DNA from: Ruminococcaceae bacterium UBA866
GTDB taxonomy: Bacteria > Bacillota > Clostridia > Oscillospirales > Ruminococcaceae
Assembly: GCA_002295325.1 (NCBI GenBank)
Contig: DBGA01000008.1
Coordinates: forward strand, 3,611-10,515
Direction of reading: 5' to 3'
Length of the DNA stretch: 6,905 bases
In this document: positions 5,431-6,905 of the stretch, one piece after another
Position numbering within the stretch: position 1 is the stretch's first letter
Layout of the letters: each line of letters starts with the position of its first letter
Made by a program: the position numbers and the translations under genes
Notes under the pieces: model-generated
Seen by the model: only the letters and a program-made list of their open reading frames with translations
What the model was told of the DNA's origin: nothing
Databases searched by the model: none

Positions 5431-6905
5431 TTGAAAAAGGAAAATCATTTGATTAACGAAACCAGCCCTTATTTATTACAGCACGCATATAATCCAGTTA
5501 ATTGGTATTCTTGGAGTGATATTGCTTTTAAAAAGGCAATTAGTGAAGATAAACCTATCTTTTTAAGTATTGGCTATAGCACTTGTCATTGGTGCCATGT
5601 GATGGAGAAAGAAAGCTTTGAGGACGATGATGTTGCTAAAATACTAAATGAAAACTTTGTTGCTATTAAAGTGGACAAAGAGGAACGACCTGACATTGAT
5701 AGCATTTATATGAACGTTTGTACTGCACTTACTGGAAGTGGTGGTTGGCCACTCACAATTATAATGACACCTGAGCAAATGCCTTTTTTTGCAGGAACAT
5801 ATTTCCCCAAAAACTCCAAAAGAGGTATGACAGGACTTATAGATTTAGCATCGGCAATCGCAAATAAATGGAAAACTAACAAATCAGAGCTAATTAAAAC
5901 TGGAAATAATATCATCGGTTATTTAAAATCAAATCAAACCACACAAAAACAAAAATTATCTGATAATGTGATTGAGAAAGCAATTGAAACCTTTTCACAA
6001 TCCTTTGATAAGGAGTATGGAGGTTTCGGTTCAGCACCTAAGTTCCCTACACCACACAACTTGCTGTTTTTGCTTAGCTCTTACGAATTAACAGGAAATC
6101 AAAAAGCATTACAGATGGCAGAGACAACACTCCTACAGATGTATAAAGGTGGTCTTTTTGATCATATTGGTTTTGGCTTTTCAAGATATTCAACCGATAA
6201 ATTTTGGCTCGCTCCACACTTTGAAAAAATGCTGTATGATAATGCACTTCTTACCCTAGCCTACTTGGAGGCTTACAGGATAACGAAAAATGAATTGTAC
6301 AAGTCAGTTGCAGTCAAAGCAATGAAGTATGTGTCGCAGGAGCTAACAAGTGAAGAGGGAGGCTTTTTCTGTGCACAGGATGCAGACAGCGAAGGTGTTG
6401 AGGGAAAATATTACGTTTTTTCTCCCGATGAAATTGTTGATGTTTTAGGAAAAGTCGATGGAGAATATTTTAACCAATATTTTGACGTTACTAAAAAAGG
6501 TAATTTCGAGGGCAAAAACATTATTAATCTCATTCATAGAAATCACTTTGAGGAACGCATTGAAGGTTTACTTCCAAAGGTGTACTCCTATCGTAAGTCC
6601 AGAATGTGCCTTCACAAGGACGATAAAATACTGACTTCTTGGAACGGGCTTATGATTTGCGCTTTTGCAAGGGCGTATAAGATTTTAGGCGATGAAAGAT
6701 ACTCGGATACTGCAAAAAAAGCCATCACCTTTATTGAGCAAAATCTATCTGATAAAGACCAGCTTTTTGTAAGTTATCGAGATGGAAAAAAATCTGGCAC
6801 AGGGTTTTTAGATGATTACGCTTTTATTATTTGGTCATTGATTGAATTGTACAATGCAACCTTTGACAACAACTATATAGACAAAGCGACTGTATTAGCC
6901 TATAA
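5431..6905 (+). CDS. YyaL/DUF255 thioredoxin-domain protein (SPATA20-like), 3' truncated
   Basis: The first 491 codons of a protein whose B. subtilis relative YyaL is about 690 aa, so roughly 70 percent is present; the frame is open at the right edge. Residues 7-110 form the DUF255 thioredoxin-like domain: [17 protein letters not shown], the CHWC redox motif (C52, C55), [11 protein letters not shown] (80-90) and GGWPL (104-108). The rest is the alpha/alpha-barrel half with family landmarks [18 protein letters not shown] (from 262), QDADSEG (316-322), [13 protein letters not shown] (394-406) and LDDYAF (460-465). The second half resembles glycoside-hydrolase/epimerase (alpha/alpha)6 barrels, but the molecular function is not established. 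No signal peptide is visible, so it is probably cytoplasmic. It starts at TTG behind a good RBS, 124 bp after the hemerythrin stop and beyond its terminator, so it is probably a separate unit. Confidence 0.93.
   Translation, partial: MKKENHLINETSPYLLQHAYNPVNWYSWSDIAFKKAISEDKPIFLSIGYSTCHWCHVMEKESFEDDDVAKILNENFVAIKVDKEERPDIDSIYMNVCTALTGSGGWPLTIIMTPEQMPFFAGTYFPKNSKRGMTGLIDLASAIANKWKTNKSELIKTGNNIIGYLKSNQTTQKQKLSDNVIEKAIETFSQSFDKEYGGFGSAPKFPTPHNLLFLLSSYELTGNQKALQMAETTLLQMYKGGLFDHIGFGFSRYSTDKFWLAPHFEKMLYDNALLTLAYLEAYRITKNELYKSVAVKAMKYVSQELTSEEGGFFCAQDADSEGVEGKYYVFSPDEIVDVLGKVDGEYFNQYFDVTKKGNFEGKNIINLIHRNHFEERIEGLLPKVYSYRKSRMCLHKDDKILTSWNGLMICAFARAYKILGDERYSDTAKKAITFIEQNLSDKDQLFVSYRDGKKSGTGFLDDYAFIIWSLIELYNATFDNNYIDKATVLAY

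Overview
The window looks like chromosomal DNA of a low-GC, Gram-positive, Clostridia-like Firmicute. The evidence is AT-rich intergenic DNA, strong purine-rich Shine-Dalgarno sequences, GTG and TTG starts, sigma-A-type promoters, short hairpin-plus-T terminators, and a membrane-anchored DacF-type D,D-carboxypeptidase with a Gram-positive signal peptide. No species can be named from this sequence alone. There is no rRNA, tRNA, CRISPR array, transposase or phage gene.

Layout. (1) Bases 3-539 (+) are the 3' end of an acyl-CoA/acetyl-CoA synthetase, closed by a bidirectional terminator at 546-575. (2) Bases 589-1734 (-) encode a two-TM protein with the fold signature of a SipW/archaeal-type signal peptidase. 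Its catalytic Ser and His positions are occupied by Thr and Gly, and it carries a roughly 200-residue cytoplasmic tail. Its promoter has perfect -35 and -10 hexamers. (3) Bases 1875-2727 (-) are a two-gene operon: a calcineurin-like phosphoesterase with substitutions in two metal-site motifs, then a 56-aa protein resembling DUF3006 that starts behind a G7 Shine-Dalgarno tract. A 13-bp hairpin terminator ends it. (4) Bases 2881-4233 (+) encode a D-Ala-D-Ala carboxypeptidase. (5) Bases 4314-4676 (+) encode a 120-aa protein made mostly of Arg, Glu, Asp, Gly and Cys, with internal repeats. It is the strangest gene here. (6) Bases 4878-5306 (+) encode a single-domain bacteriohemerythrin with its own promoter and terminator. 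(7) Bases 5431-6905 (+) are the first 491 codons of a YyaL/DUF255 thioredoxin-fold protein, cut by the window edge.

Most genes have their own promoter or terminator, so the region reads as several short transcription units rather than one pathway. Two links are plausible. dacF and the Cys/Arg-rich gene share a strand with no terminator between them and may be co-transcribed; both could serve envelope or spore-layer assembly, but that is inference. The phosphoesterase and the 56-aa gene are 22 bp apart and share a terminator. The best candidates for undescribed biology are the Cys/Arg-rich repeat protein and the apparently inactive signal-peptidase-fold protein.
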